Shown piece after piece: positions 1-11,414 of a stretch of 64,000 nt of DNA. Both the position numbers and the translations under genes were made by a program. This DNA comes from Pollenia angustigena. Taxonomy: Eukaryota; Arthropoda; Insecta; Diptera; Polleniidae. Numbering within the stretch: the first letter of the stretch is position 1; each line of letters opens with the position of its first letter. The stretch is taken from contig OV884059.1 in the NCBI GenBank assembly GCA_930367215.1, positions 49,384,957-49,448,956 on the forward strand. The letters are read 5' to 3'. Below the pieces are notes generated by a model. That model did no database searches and was not told where the DNA came from. It saw only the letters and a list, made by a program, of their open reading frames with translations.

Positions 1-2057
1 ATTTTAACGCCCAAATAGGGCCTGACAACACCAACATAAAATCAACCATGGGCACTCATGGACTTGGACGTAAGACTGAAAATGAAGAACTCTTTCTGGA
101 AATGTGTGCATCTAACAACTTAGTTGTAGGAGGGTCCGTATTTCCGCACAAAAGGATACACAAGGTAACCTGGGTATCTCCTGACCAAAGAACGGAGAAT
201 CAAATCGACCGCGTGACAATAGGTAGCAAGTGGCGAGGGTTCCTTTTGGATGTATGTTATCGTAGAGGCGCCGATATTGCAACCGATCACCACCTAATAG
301 TTGCGGAAATACGTATAAAACTAACGGCAATACAAAATAACAACGGCAACAACAACAACAACAGCAACACGAGACCTGTCAACGTCCTTAATTTAAAAAA
401 TCCAATAGTAGTCTCTGCATATTCCGAAGCATTAAGCCAGAATCTTCTTGCATCACATTAGATCGACTTAAACAGTTAGGAAAAAGTGAAGGCAGTTTTT
501 ATGGGCCCTGCTATAGACATTCTAGGCTATAAAGAAAATCTGAGGAAAGAAAGGATATCAGATGAGACGTGGCGCATAATCGAACAACGCAAGTTGGTAA
601 AGGCTGACCTTTTTAGAGCAAAAACGCGTGGTGATAGACTTAATCTGCAAACACAGCACAATGATCTCGACAAACTTGTAAAGCGAAGCGCACGACGGGA
701 TACATGCAAATGGGTTGACGACATCGGCAAGGAAGCTCAAGCGGTTGCGGAAACGCATCGGACGAGTGATATGTACAGGTGTTTTAGAAAACTTACCTAT
801 GAACATACGACAGCACAGAGGCCGTTAAGAAAGCGGAATGGAGAACTTGCAACATCTTCCGAGGAACAAGTAAATGTGTGGGCAGACTTCTACAGCGAAA
901 TATTATCCTCAAATGGGCACAGCGCCCAGATTTTCTGTGAATGTGAATCACATGCAGACGACCCACATATATCCTCTGCCTGTCCCAACATTGATGAGAT
1001 CATAAACTCGATCAAAAGTCCTAAAACCAATAAATCAGCAGGTACAGACGGAATCTTCGCAGACTTAATTAAAGCAGACTCTTATACAAGCGCCAAAATA
1101 ATGCATCCAATCATCCGCACGTTTTGGGAAAATGAAAGTCTTCCAGACGAAGTGATAGAAGGCATCATAATAAACATTCCGAAGAAGGGAGATCTTTCGA
1201 ACCCGAATATTTGGCGTGGTATTACTTTGCTTTGTATGGTCAACAAAGTCATTGCCCAAAAAATCGCCAAACGATTCTCCGTAAGGGTGACACCAGCACT
1301 GAGACAGGAGCAGGCGGGGTTCAGACCCCACAAATCCACTATCGACCATATAAAAAGTCTCCATGTTATCGTCGAGAAATCAGTTGAATGGCGATCACCA
1401 CCCTATATGTGCTTTATCGATTTTGAAAAAGCATTCGACAAATTAAAATACAGTGTGATTTGGAGCGCACTTCGATGCAAAAACGTCCCGCGTAAAGTGA
1501 TATCACTTATTAGGTGGCTTTACCACAATGCCAGCTGTCGAATTAAACATGGTAAAGCGTTAAGCAGGAGGGTAAAAGTGGAAATCGGTGCTGGCCAAGG
1601 TTGTGTTTTATCACCACTTCTTTTTAATATAGTCTTAGACACAGTTCTTAAAAGTGCCCTACAAGACGGAAAGGGAATTACTTGGGGACTGCAAGGCCAC
1701 TTAAACGATCTGGATTAAGCGGATGATATTTGCCTATTAGCTCACAGCTTCTCAGATCTGGCATCAAATCTGCGAAACATAACGACAACAGCAGATGCGG
1801 CTGGACTTAAGATTAACACTGCTTAAACCAAAACACTGCGAGTTAATGCGACGTCTCATGAATTATTCACAATAGGAAGTAATCAAGTGGAGGATGTCAG
1901 CCAGTTTTTTTTTATCTTAGAAGCATAATTTCCAAAAATGGCGGATCAAGTGAAGACATCGACAACCGTGTACAGAAAGCGCGACAAACTTTCGGCCGTT
2001 TAAGACCCATTTGGAATTCTTCTTCATTATCTCAGTGCACAAAGTTAACAATTTTAC
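1..2057 (+). pseudogene. RTE-like LINE copy A, endonuclease/RT pseudogene
   Basis: This is a non-LTR retrotransposon polyprotein of the APE-endonuclease/reverse-transcriptase type, cut by the window edge. The endonuclease C-terminal part (48-461) ends at an in-frame TAG. The RT part (486-1718) carries the motifs NWRGITLL-like (here NIWRGITLL), FIDFEKAFDK and GQGCVLSPLLFN. The catalytic Y-A-D-D box at about 1716-1727 has its Tyr codon changed to TAA (reads LD-stop-ADD). Another nonsense codon lies near 1825. Homology to copies B and C stops abruptly at 2057, where a different repeat starts. Copies A and B share the same stop after the endonuclease and the same T-run at about 1905, so they descend from an already broken ancestor. 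The RTE assignment is from memory of CFDP2-like proteins; a related APE clade is possible. Confidence 0.85.
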
Positions 2058-2330
2058 ATGGGCGTAGCCGGGATAAAATCTAGGGGTGGGGGGGCAAAAA
2101 TGTTTTTTTTTTGGTAAAATGCTTTTTTGACCGCCTTTTACTCAATGCAAATGGATGAAACTTGGCAGGCATGCATATTCCGGATAACAATACACGAATA
2201 CATGGGCGTAGCCAGGATTAAATCTAGGGGGAGGGCAACAATTTTTTAAATGTTCTTTCCTAAGAAAACCGTTTCTTAAAAAAAAATTTTTTAAATGTTC
2301 TTATTTATTTATTTTTAAGAAATAGTGTAT
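2057..2330. repeat. Direct pair of 'gggcgtagcc' repeats
   Basis: The phrase catgggcgtagcc followed by ggat(t/a)aaatctagggg occurs at 2057 and again at 2201, each followed by a purine-rich run. No coding potential is visible. It replaces the 3' end of LINE copy A. It may be the end of another element or a small tandem duplication; I cannot classify it. Confidence 0.5.
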
Positions 2331-2333
2331 AGT

Positions 2334-3190
2334 CTCGCACCAATTTCAAATGTGACTTATTTTGACAGTTCTTGTAAGAAACTTTTCGCAAAATAGTGTT
2401 ACACAAACACTTTTTCTCACATCCTTCCAATAATTGCTGGAAAATTATTTAAATGACAGATAATTCTCGCAAAGAAAAGATACAGAAACACTTGTGTGAG
2501 AAAAACCATTTTTTGTTTCATTTCGCACTATTTTTGTTGCAATTCACACGTCTCATGCGAACAGTTTTACGATGTGAGAAATACAGAAACGGGCTACATT
2601 AGTCTAGTTTTATTTCGCATTGCAAGTATTGACGCTGGCGGCGATACCCCGAATGTTGTAATAGAAAAATAAAAGAAGTTAACCAATATCATTTGAGGGT
2701 TTCACTAATGGTTAAGATAAAGCTGGAAATAATATTTTATTTATTAAACTGTTGTTGTTAGCTAACTAATGACTGTATAGTTGGGCCTTAATGATATAAA
2801 TATTCAAATTCCTCTTTATTAGGGACGTAACGATACGTCTTTTTGCCGATACGATTTCGATACTCAAAAAGAAATATCGGCGATACCGATACGGATAACA
2901 AATTAAATTAAAGGAAAGTTAACAAAACTCACGTAGTATAACTTTTTTATTACACAAAATTACAGTGTAAGAGATTATTAATATTTTAAACTGAAACAGT
3001 ATTTTTCGATTAGCTGCATTTCACTTAACTGCATTTTTTGCCTATCGGCACAAAATACAAACCGTTGTGTATGATGGCTAAATTTTGTTAGAAAAAAAAT
3101 CGTGTACGTGCATTTTGCTTAAGTGCATATTTTGGATAACAGCATTCGATTTTTGGTCAACAATTTTTATTTTCAATACAAAATGTTATT
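2334..3190 (+). repeat. 850-bp dispersed repeat, inverted copy at 62595-63418
   Basis: Almost the whole interval reappears in reverse complement near the right end of the window. Shared landmarks in order are: a start at ctcgcaccaatttcaaatg, a 'cgctggcggcgataccccg' motif at about 2632-2650, 'gttgggcctta' at about 2780, and 'agggacgtaacgatac' followed by alternating gatac/tcgg motifs at 2821-2900. Scattered substitutions and small indels separate the copies. No ORF longer than noise is present. The 'gggacgtaacgatac' part could be the end of a nested DNA transposon. Confidence 0.75.
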
Positions 3191-3429
3191 TTTAAGTGCC
3201 TCATCGCTATTTTATAAAAAAGATAGGCAAAAAATTTAATTTTGGAATAAAAATTTATATTGAAAATACATTTGATCTAGCAGCTGTGTTTGTGTGTGCA
3301 CCCTCCATCACCAATAGTGGTGAATGAGCGTGTACTTAGTTTGTAATTCCGTGTGAAACTTTTTTACTAGCCATCTCAGACCCCATAAATTATATATATT
3401 CTGGCTCCTTAAGTAACGATTAAGAACGA

Positions 3430-4125
3430 TTTAGCCATGTCCGTCTGTTGAAAACACGCTCACTCTCGAAAAACTCAATAGAAAAGAACAAATTTGGTGT
3501 CAAATTGCTTGAAGTTATCCTATACAGAAAAAATCAAGCATACAATTTGTTGAGTTTGTACCTATTACCAAAATGATTAAATAGATTACTAAAAATTGTA
3601 AAAATTTGAATTTTTTTCAATAAATTATTTTTTTAATTTTAATTAAAAAAATTATCAAAAAGCTTTGCCGTTTCAAGCAAGGTGTTAATTGATTTAATTA
3701 TTTATATCTCAGGCTTTTATAATTCTCAACAACACATCTACAAGTTTAAATTATTTTATTCTAAACGAAAAAACAACTAATGTTAATTTAATCAAAATTA
3801 TATGTTTAATTTTCGTTCATTTCGATTCATTTATCACATTAATTAAATTAAAAAACTTTTTAAACAATTTTCTTTTATTGATTTTGGGATTGAAAGCCAG
3901 CAAAATCGGTTTCGTAGGATAAGAGCTATGAATCAAAATGTGGAACCACCACCCTAAAAAGATGATAATTTCGTTACAAAAACTTACATATTGGTTCATA
4001 ATGATTGGTTCATAATTTACCATGGGTCCAATACAATTTCCCCTCCTGAAAATCGGTTAAAACTATTACTAGTCATGATATTTCACTCAAGCTGGTTCCA
4101 GTTTCTAAAAAAAAGCATACAACTT
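3430..4125. repeat. Repeat family 'R', copy 1
   Basis: The segment contains 'gccatgtccgtctgttgaaaa', 'tgtggaaccaccac' and 'cccctcctgaaaat' in that order. The same order occurs at about 16860-17338 and continues at 56772-57040, across the BEL insertion. It is non-coding. It serves as the third-party evidence that the two flanks of the BEL element were once contiguous. Confidence 0.6.
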
Positions 4126-4239
4126 TCTGATTGCCAGTCAATAATTTAACATAGGTTTAAGCCGCGACCAATGTTAATGCTAACGGCGTTTTTTTTAAAT
4201 TAAATTGATTTTTTTAATTTATAATATCTATATATCATA

Positions 4240-4292
4240 TAGAGCGAAATGATTCGGCACAACCGAATATAGCACTCTAACTTGTTTTTAAA
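4240..4292 (-). repeat. H1 terminal fragment
   Basis: On the minus strand this reads caagttagagtgctatattcgg, then a small hairpin (ttcgg-ttgtg-ccgaa), matching the left end of the H1 elements at 8571 and 17949. The partner end was not found nearby, so it is scored as a terminal fragment. Confidence 0.5.
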
Positions 4293-4569
4293 TGAATTGT
4301 TTTATATACATATATTAATATTAAATTTAAAACTGTATTAAAAACATTTGTTGAAAATAATGATTGCATGACTAAATCTATTTTTGTAATAAGAAAAAAA
4401 TTTTGCATAAGTGCACATTTATACAGGTAAATGAATTCCCTTAAAAGCATTATTTATGCTGCTAAGTGAATATTGTGTAAGACAATATTTTGCGTACCTG
4501 CACGAACTTTTTTCGTGCAAACTTGAATGTGCAGCTAAACGAAAAATACTTTATTTATAAGTACGGCCC

Positions 4570-5130
4570 GCACTTTAATGCAGTCAACATCACGTTTTAT
4601 GCGCATACAAATGTACTTAAAACAGATATATGGGGGACTCCATGTCAAGTGACCCAATTTTAAAAATGATTTATTACGATTTGAATCAAGGTAAGTCCTT
4701 CTGCCATCAGCTCTTGATGAATGCGGATGTTTTTAAGTGATATCTTGTGTGAAAAACAAAACAAATTAAAGCCGAACCTCATGCAAATCATGTGCCGAGC
4801 TGTAGGCAACCGGACGTGTCACAGGTTACGGACAGTGAACGGCCTTAAGAGATAAAGGTTAGCTGCGAATAAGTGTTTTTTCACAAATATTCAGTCCCGG
4901 ACAGCCAGCGGATGTATGCCATGTTGGCAACATCGACAAGGTGAGTGAGTACCACCTTAAAATTTGTACCCCCCGAAAATCGCAGCGTCTGTTCACCTAA
5001 TTGACGCTGCTGCAAGCGGACGTCTGTACTTATATTAAGCGGTTCGCAATACAAACGTGAATATGGACAGCCAGTATGATGGCTAAGATGGCAGCCCCAT
5101 CATCAGAATAGGATGCAGTAGACTAATCAT
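4570..5130 (+). other. Probable 5' leader of LINE copy B
   Basis: This stretch has no ORF. It is less AT-rich than its surroundings, with GC-rich patches such as gccgagctgtaggcaaccgg, and it runs directly into the endonuclease ORF. Its true 5' end cannot be fixed because copies A and C do not reach this far. Confidence 0.4.
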
Positions 5131-8100
5131 TTGCTCATCCGAGATATCATGATTAAAGAAACCTCAAATAACATAAATGAACTATCCGATCTACCGTTGA
5201 CGACATTTAGCACGAAAACAAGGACACGATTTCGATCCTGGAATGTACGAACGCTTTTAGAACCATCACGCCTAGCACAGCTTTGTAAAGAAGTAGATAA
5301 CTACAACCTCCTATTTGTAGGGATATGCGAAACTCGTTGGCCTGGAGTAGGCGAGCACATAACATCTGACGGTCTCACCTTTTTATACTCGGGCAAACCT
5401 GAAAACCTTCCCAGATCAAGTGGTGTTGGATTTCTCTTGACGGAGAGAGCAAAAAGGTCACTTATTACTTGGAAACCGTTCTCTGACAGAGTAATATCTG
5501 TCAGGTTCCGCACTCGCGCACAAAATCTTACTTGCATCCAGTGCTGCTGAACGCGCCAGCAAGGAAGAGGTTTACAATATCCTTGACAAGGCAATAAGCG
5601 AAAGCAATCGCAGTGACATACTAGTAGTAATGGGGGATTTTAACGCCCAAATTGGGCCTGACAACACCAACATAAAATCAACCATGGGCACTCATGGACT
5701 TGGACGTAAGACTGAAAATGAAGAACTCTTTCTGGAAATGTGTGCATCTAACAACTTAGTTGTAGGAGGGTCCGTATTTCCGCACAAAAGGATACACAAG
5801 GTAACCTGGGTATCTCCTGACCAAAGAACGGAGAATCAAATCGACCACGTGACAATAAGTAGCAAGTGGCGAGGGTTCCTTTTGGATGCATGTAATCGTA
5901 GAGGCGCCGATATTGCAACCGATCACCACCTAATAGTTGCGGAAATACGTATAAAACTAACGGCAATACAAAATAACAACGGCAACAACAACAGCAACAC
6001 GAGACCTGTCAACGTCCTTAATTTAAAAAATCCAATAGTAGTCTCTGCATATTCCGAAGCATTAAGCCAGAATCTTCTTGCATCACATTAGAACGACTTA
6101 AACAGTTAGGAAAAAGTGAAGGCAGTTTTTATGGGCCCTGCTATAGACATTCTAGGCTATAAAGAAAATCTGAGGAAAGAAAGGATATCAGATGAGACGT
6201 GGCGCATAATCAAACAACGCAAGTTGGTAAAGGCTGACCTTTTTAGAGCAAAAACGCGTGGTGCTAGACTTAATCTGCAAACACAGCACAATGATCTCGA
6301 CAAACTTGTAAAGCGAAGCGCACGACGGGATAAATGCAAATGGGTTGACGACATCGGCAATGAAGCTCAAGCGGTTGCGGAAACGCATCGGACGAGTGAT
6401 ATGAACAGGTGTTTGAGAAAACTTACCTATGAACATACGACAGCACAGAGGCCGTTAAGAAAGCGGAATGGAGAACTTGCAACATCTTCCGAGGAACAAG
6501 TAAATGTGTGGGCAGACTTCTACAGCGAAATATTATCCTCAAATGGGCACAGCGCCCAGATTTTCTGTGAATGTGAATCACATGCAGACGACCCACATAT
6601 ATCCTCTGCCTGTCCCAACATTGATGAGATCATAAACTCGATCAAAAGTCCTAAAACCAATAAATCAGTAGGTACAGACGGAATCTTCGCAGACTTAATT
6701 AAAGCAGACTCTTATACAAGCGCCAAAATAATGCATCCAATCATCCGCACGTTTTGGGAAAATGAAAGTCTTCCAGACGAAGTGATAGAAGGCATCATAA
6801 AAAACATTCCGAAGAAGGGAGATCTTTCGAACCCGAATAATTGGCGTGGTATTACTTTGCTTTGTATGGTCAACAAAGTCATTGCCCAAATAATCGCCAA
6901 ACGATTCTCCGTAAGGGTGACACCAGCACTGAGACAGGAGCAGGCGGGGTTCAGACCCCACAAATCCACTATCGGCCATATAAAAAGTCTCCATGTTATC
7001 GTCGAGAAATCAGTTGAATGGCGATCACCACCCTATATGTGCTTTATCGATTTTGAAAAAGCATTCGACAAATTAAATCACAGTGTGATTTGGAGCGCAC
7101 TTCGATGCAAAAACGTCCCGCGTAAAGTGATATCACTTATTAGGTGGCTTTACCACAATGCCAGCTGTCGAATTAAACATGGCAAAGCGTTAAGCAGGAG
7201 GGTAAAAGTGGAAATCGGTGCTGGCCAAGGTTGTGTTTTATCACCACTTCTTTTTAATATAGTCTTAGACACAGTTCTTAAAAGTGCCCTACAAAACGGA
7301 AAGGAAAATCTGCGAAACATAACGACAACAGCAGATGCGGCTGGACTTAAGATTAACACTGCTAAAACCAAAACACTGCGAGTTAAGGCCTAACCAGAAT
7401 GTGAATAACGTGGCTTAAGCAACCGAGCGAATACATGTAAATCATATGTGTAAAACCATGTTGAACTTAAGGGAACTTTTTGTTAAATTTAATGAAACTG
7501 TAATTTGCTTAAGCAAAGTGCGAAACTAATCGCACATTCCGTACGGAATCAAAAGTTTTTTATTTTGTTTTTGTTTTTTTTAATGTATTTGAGAGGCTTT
7601 TTTGTTTATTTTTGACAGTAGCTTAAGTTTGTTTATGCACATTCTGGTTGGGCCTTTAATGCGACGTCTCATGAATTATTCACAATAGGAAGTAATCAAG
7701 TGGAGGATGTCAGCCAGTTTTTTTTTATCTTAGAAGCATAATTTCCAAAAATGGCGGATCAAGTGAAGACATCGACAACCGTGTACAGAAAGCGCGACAA
7801 ACTTTCGGACGTTTAAGACCCATTTGGAATTCTTCTTCATTATCTCAGTGCACAAAGTTAGCAATTTTCAATACAAATGTCGAGTCCACTCTCCTTTACG
7901 GTTGCGAAGCATGGAACGCTGCCTCTCGAGACATGCAGAAAATCCAAGTGTTTGTTAATCAGTCTCTTCGCAAGATATTGCGAATATTCTCGCCTAGAGT
8001 GGTGTCTAACAACAGGCTTTGGGATCAATCCAACCAACAACAAATGGCCAAAAAAATAAAAATATGTAAAAGGCGGTGAATTGGCCACACGTTAAGAAGA

Positions 8101-8282
8101 TCACGAAACGACATTACAAGAAACGCCATAGACTGGAACCCGCAAGGAAGTCGAAGAAGAGGACGCCCAGCTCATACGTGGAGAAGGCAAATTGATTTAG
8201 AATTGGCCGGAATGGGTAAAACCTGGGGCGAAGTGAGAGCCAACAACACAGGAATATGTTCAACCAATTTATTGAGGCCCTA
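5131..8282 (+). pseudogene. RTE-like LINE copy B, endonuclease/RT pseudogene
   Basis: This is the longest of three copies. Endonuclease motifs in order are WNVRTL (about 5238), ICETRW (about 5322), GDFNA (about 5633) and DHHLI (about 5925). A frameshift lies near 5545 and in-frame stops near 6090. The RT domain (6116-7393) has NNWRGITLL, FIDFEKAFDKLNHS and GQGCVLSPLLFN. About 100 bp around the Y-A-D-D catalytic box are deleted relative to copy A, at about 7305, without breaking the frame. The ORF then ends because a TTAA MITE is inserted at 7387. Beyond it the C-terminal tail is recognisable (RGRPAHTWRRQIDLELAGMG-type motif at about 8155-8215). The 3' end runs into a (TA)n tract at about 8310. 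Confidence 0.88.
7387..7655. mobile_element. TTAA-type MITE (piggyBac-like target)
   Basis: The insert is 269 bp long with inverted ends GGCCTAACCAGAATGTG and GGCCCAACCAGAATGTG (one mismatch). It is flanked by TTAA at 7383-7386 and 7656-7659. LINE copies A and C both have the uninterrupted site gagttaatgcg, with a single TTAA, so ends and duplication are read directly. The TTAA target fits piggyBac-type transposases. The terminal bases are not the classical CCC, so the superfamily is an inference. It has no coding capacity. Confidence 0.85.
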
Positions 8283-8309
8283 TGCTCCTTATAGGACCGA
8301 TGGGAACAT

Positions 8310-8570
8310 ATATATATATATATATAAGCTATATTATTCGTAATAGGTGCGGAGAATAATATTATTTTTAATAGTCACGGAAAATAGTATGATTAAATTA
8401 AAGGCATAGAAAATTAATATCAACAAAAAGGGGGGCTCTAGCAATTTCGTGAATGAGCCTCACAAATACTCCCAACAAAGAGAGCAGGCCAAGCTCAACC
8501 AATAGAAATGCCTACATGAAAACACTCATGACCCAGAGTATAAAAATGAATTAGAATACTTTCTAAAAAA
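8310..8570 (+). repeat. Unit tail shared by LINE copies B and C, with start of Jockey fragment
   Basis: After the (TA)n tract, about 250 bp match 14325-14575 closely (for example aaaaggggggctctagcaat). The last 34 bases (8537-8570) encode YKNELEYFLKN, which is the Jockey endonuclease segment seen intact at about 24740. The fragment is then broken by the H1 insertion and resumes at 12309. Confidence 0.7.
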
Positions 8571-8820
8571 CAAGTAAGAGTGCTATATTCGGCTGTGCCG
8601 AATCTTATATACCCTTCACCATTGTGCGAGCAGAATACAGAGCAACTAAATAAAACTGGTAAATATTTTTTTAAAATAAGAGACAACCGGTTTTGAACTT
8701 CGCTTTTCATAAGGACCCAGAATATATATACTTTATAGGGTGTAGGATCAATATTGTAGAAGTTACAGTTTTTTTTACCTTCGGTGAAGAGTATAAAAAG
8801 ACTAATTTTTGGGAATTCAG

Positions 8821-9039
8821 GGATCTAATCACCGCATTCGATACTATCGTATTGAATTTTTTTGCATACGATAGACACTGGCGTATCGAATGAAAACTCG
8901 ATAAATGTAATATCGAGTTACTCGATGTCGAATGTTATTATTTCAAATTCAATACATTTCATTCGATATCGAGTTTCAAGATACCAAAATAAATAATTTC
9001 GATCAATTTTGCTCGATATCGTATGCGGTGATTAGACCC
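8821..9039. mobile_element. 219-bp MITE with CAG duplication
   Basis: The inverted ends are GGATCTAATCACCGCAT and GGGTCTAATCACCGCAT. CAG flanks both sides (8818-8820 and 9040-9042). The related H1 body at 11540 has the empty site gattcagtatttcgg. The interior is rich in tcgatatcga palindromes. The three-base duplication and GGG-like end suggest a PIF/Harbinger-type source; this is an inference. Confidence 0.75.
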
Positions 9040-9219
9040 CAGTATTTCGGTTATAACCCATACAAATTTCCGATATTTTGGCATATAAGTCATATCCATA
9101 GGACGTATGGCAGCCCCAAAATTTAGGTTTTTATAAAAATTTTGATGTTTTTTAGCCCATTTTTGGAGTATTTTGCTCATAAATTACCCATTGCCTAACC
9201 GATTTGATAGTTATATATA

Positions 9220-11414
9220 CTAAAACCCTGCACGAATGCATTTGAATGCCGTTTCAAATCATTCGTTTGTTTTTCAACTCGTGATTGTCGATTGCATTTT
9301 GCTAACGAATTAAACTCTGTATTGGTAAAAACACATAAAGCACGAAAAGAATATAAACACACAAATGCAAATGAATTTAAATTTGTGTGTTATAAACGAC
9401 CAAATACGAAGTGTAAAGAGCACGAAATATACTCCACACAACAACGAAACAAACGAATAACACAAACTACACTAAATCATACGAATCGCACGAATCAAAC
9501 GATTCAAACGAATCAGACCAAATCACACCAAACAACAGTAACAAAATAGGTGGTTTGAATTATTGAATTTTTTTATTATACTTTACGGCGTGTATAATAG
9601 TATATACTAATATTTAAAACGATATCGTTACGACATCATTTTATCAAAATATTTTTTTCCAATTTAAAAACAAACATTTGAAAAAATCCTCAAATATTTT
9701 TAAACATAATAAATTATTTTAACAAAGAATAATATAAAAATTAAAAAAAAAGTTTTTATTAAAATATGTATGCACATTGTGATAGAATTATCCTATAAAT
9801 AATACAAAAAACTGTAAGTATTAGCTATTATATTTTCAGAATTTTTCTTTAATTTTTAACATTTTTGTTGCAGAAAAATTTTAATAACACTTTAAACAAA
9901 AATTTATTTATTGCGAGATGATAAATCGCTAAGATACATGTTTTTAAACGTTTACAATACACATACATACAGACATATAACTAAAAAAATATATATATAT
10001 CGATAATAAATATAGAAACTGGGAATTATTTCCTTCCGAAGGTAACTTTTATATTATTGGCCATGTCACAGAGTACAATTCCGTTCGGAATGATTCCGTT
10101 CGGAATTGAAAAAAACATATTTGTTTGTTGATGGAAAGTGTATTTTGATAGTTTTATGGCCATTCAGATACAGACAACTCCCATACCGTTCATGAAAACA
10201 AAAATGGTTTCATTCCGAAACATTTTTTCGTAATTTTCTGAAGCAGCAAAATACGGAATGAATTCTGTTTCCGAACGGAATTGCACTCTGTGACATGGCT
10301 GTATATTCAACATTTTTCATTTTTCGAATTTATTCTATGAGCTAAATTTCAGTTATGTATTTTATAAAGCTTTTTTGTAATAGTTTTATTCCTACAATTT
10401 TTCAGAAATGACTTTATACACTACCAGACTATTATATTGTATTTTCTTTTTACATTTTACCTTAGCCTTCCGTTGGTATATCATTACATTTTACAAAATA
10501 CCAAATGCGCACCTGAGTTTGCCTGCAAAAATGTATAAAGTCATTATAACAGGTCAAAGTTGCGCTAAATAGTTACCATAAATAGGTAAGGTTAACTCTT
10601 TGGGCTCGATCATATAATTGTAGCATAAAAAGTATGCAATAAAAATAGTGCGAAACAATAAAGTTTCATTAATACATCTATGAAACACATCTTTCTACCC
10701 AAACTAGTTACCTACTGTCACATTTGCTATTATGTATATAGGTTATTTACACATAAATTGTAGCAAAACAAGCCTTTTTTTAACTTATTTTTCTAAAATT
10801 TTTACTTACTTAAGAAAAGTGTTTTCTAAGAAGACAAAAAACCCCACCGACGCGATTGGTACAGAAACCAAAATATTTTTACAAGCACAAAATACCAACA
10901 AATTCTTGTGGCTATTTTTTTCCTAATAATTTCTGTATTTAGGTACGTCTTTTTAACGAAGGAAAAAGGAACCCTTTTACAGGTATCAAATAATTTTTTT
11001 TTTGTCATCATAAAGTTTTTTCCTGTTAAGATGAAACAAAATAACATAGCATCCGCTAGACATGTACACTTGTCGAAGTCACATCGACGACTGAATTGAT
11101 GATCATAAAAATATGTGTTAGTAGTGGTACGCACAATTGGGCAGAGAAATGGAATTCCCTGTTATAGACTCACAATTGTAGTGTGTTATGTTTTCTTTCA
11201 CATCGAATTATACATTGAGTTGATTTGTTTTTTTTAAATCAAACTACTGCTTAACAACGAGTTGTTTGAAACGAGCTACTGTTTAAAATTAATTCGGTTT
11301 TTCATTGTGTATCATTCGAATTGATTTTAAAAAAAGAACTCAGTATTTCACACAACAATGAGTTGGTGTGGAGAAATGTGAAAAAGAAACAAATGCATTC
11401 GTGCAGGGCTTTAG
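9220..11414. mobile_element. hAT-like non-autonomous element, CTAAA..CTGCA ends
   Basis: The ends are CTAAAACCCTGCACGAATGC and CTAAAGCCCTGCACGAATGC, agreeing over about 25 bp with one mismatch. The flanks are tatatata on the left and tatatacc on the right, and the H1 body elsewhere reads straight through (atttatataccaacg at 11588). The 85-codon ORF at 9292-9549 is Thr/Asn/Gln-rich low complexity with no transposase similarity. Part of the interior (10800-10990) is repeated in inverse orientation at about 21055-21260, and 10001-10530 matches the unit duplicated at 42090-43390. Confidence 0.65.
10057..10301. mobile_element. 245-bp MITE with TA duplication
   Basis: It is strongly self-complementary: GGCCATGTCACAGAGTACAA near the left end pairs with the right end GCCATGTCACAGAGTGCAA. 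TA flanks both sides (10055-10056, 10302-10303). The uninterrupted paralogue at about 42425, in reverse orientation, reads tatattatattcaac, which confirms the site. It is a Tc1/mariner-type target with no ORF. Confidence 0.75.

Larger units (their letters stand above)
2998..4556. mobile_element. Candidate DNA element with inverted ends
   Basis: The left edge reads agtatttttcgattagctgca and the right edge, in reverse complement, reads agtatttttcgtttagctgca. They are about 1.5 kb apart. The left part is also inside the 62.6-kb inverted repeat copy. No target duplication was found and no transposase is visible, so this is a tentative non-autonomous element. Confidence 0.35.

Noticed and set aside
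112..7371. Antisense open frames within the three LINE copies (for example 1065-1364 and 6695-6994, minus strand)
   Set aside because: They mirror the sense RT coding region and recur only because the LINE is repeated. They show no domain similarity.
9292..9549. 85-codon Thr/Gln/Asn-rich ORF inside the hAT-like element
   Set aside because: It arises from simple 'acgaatcaaacg' repeats. There is no transposase motif and it lies beside the element end.
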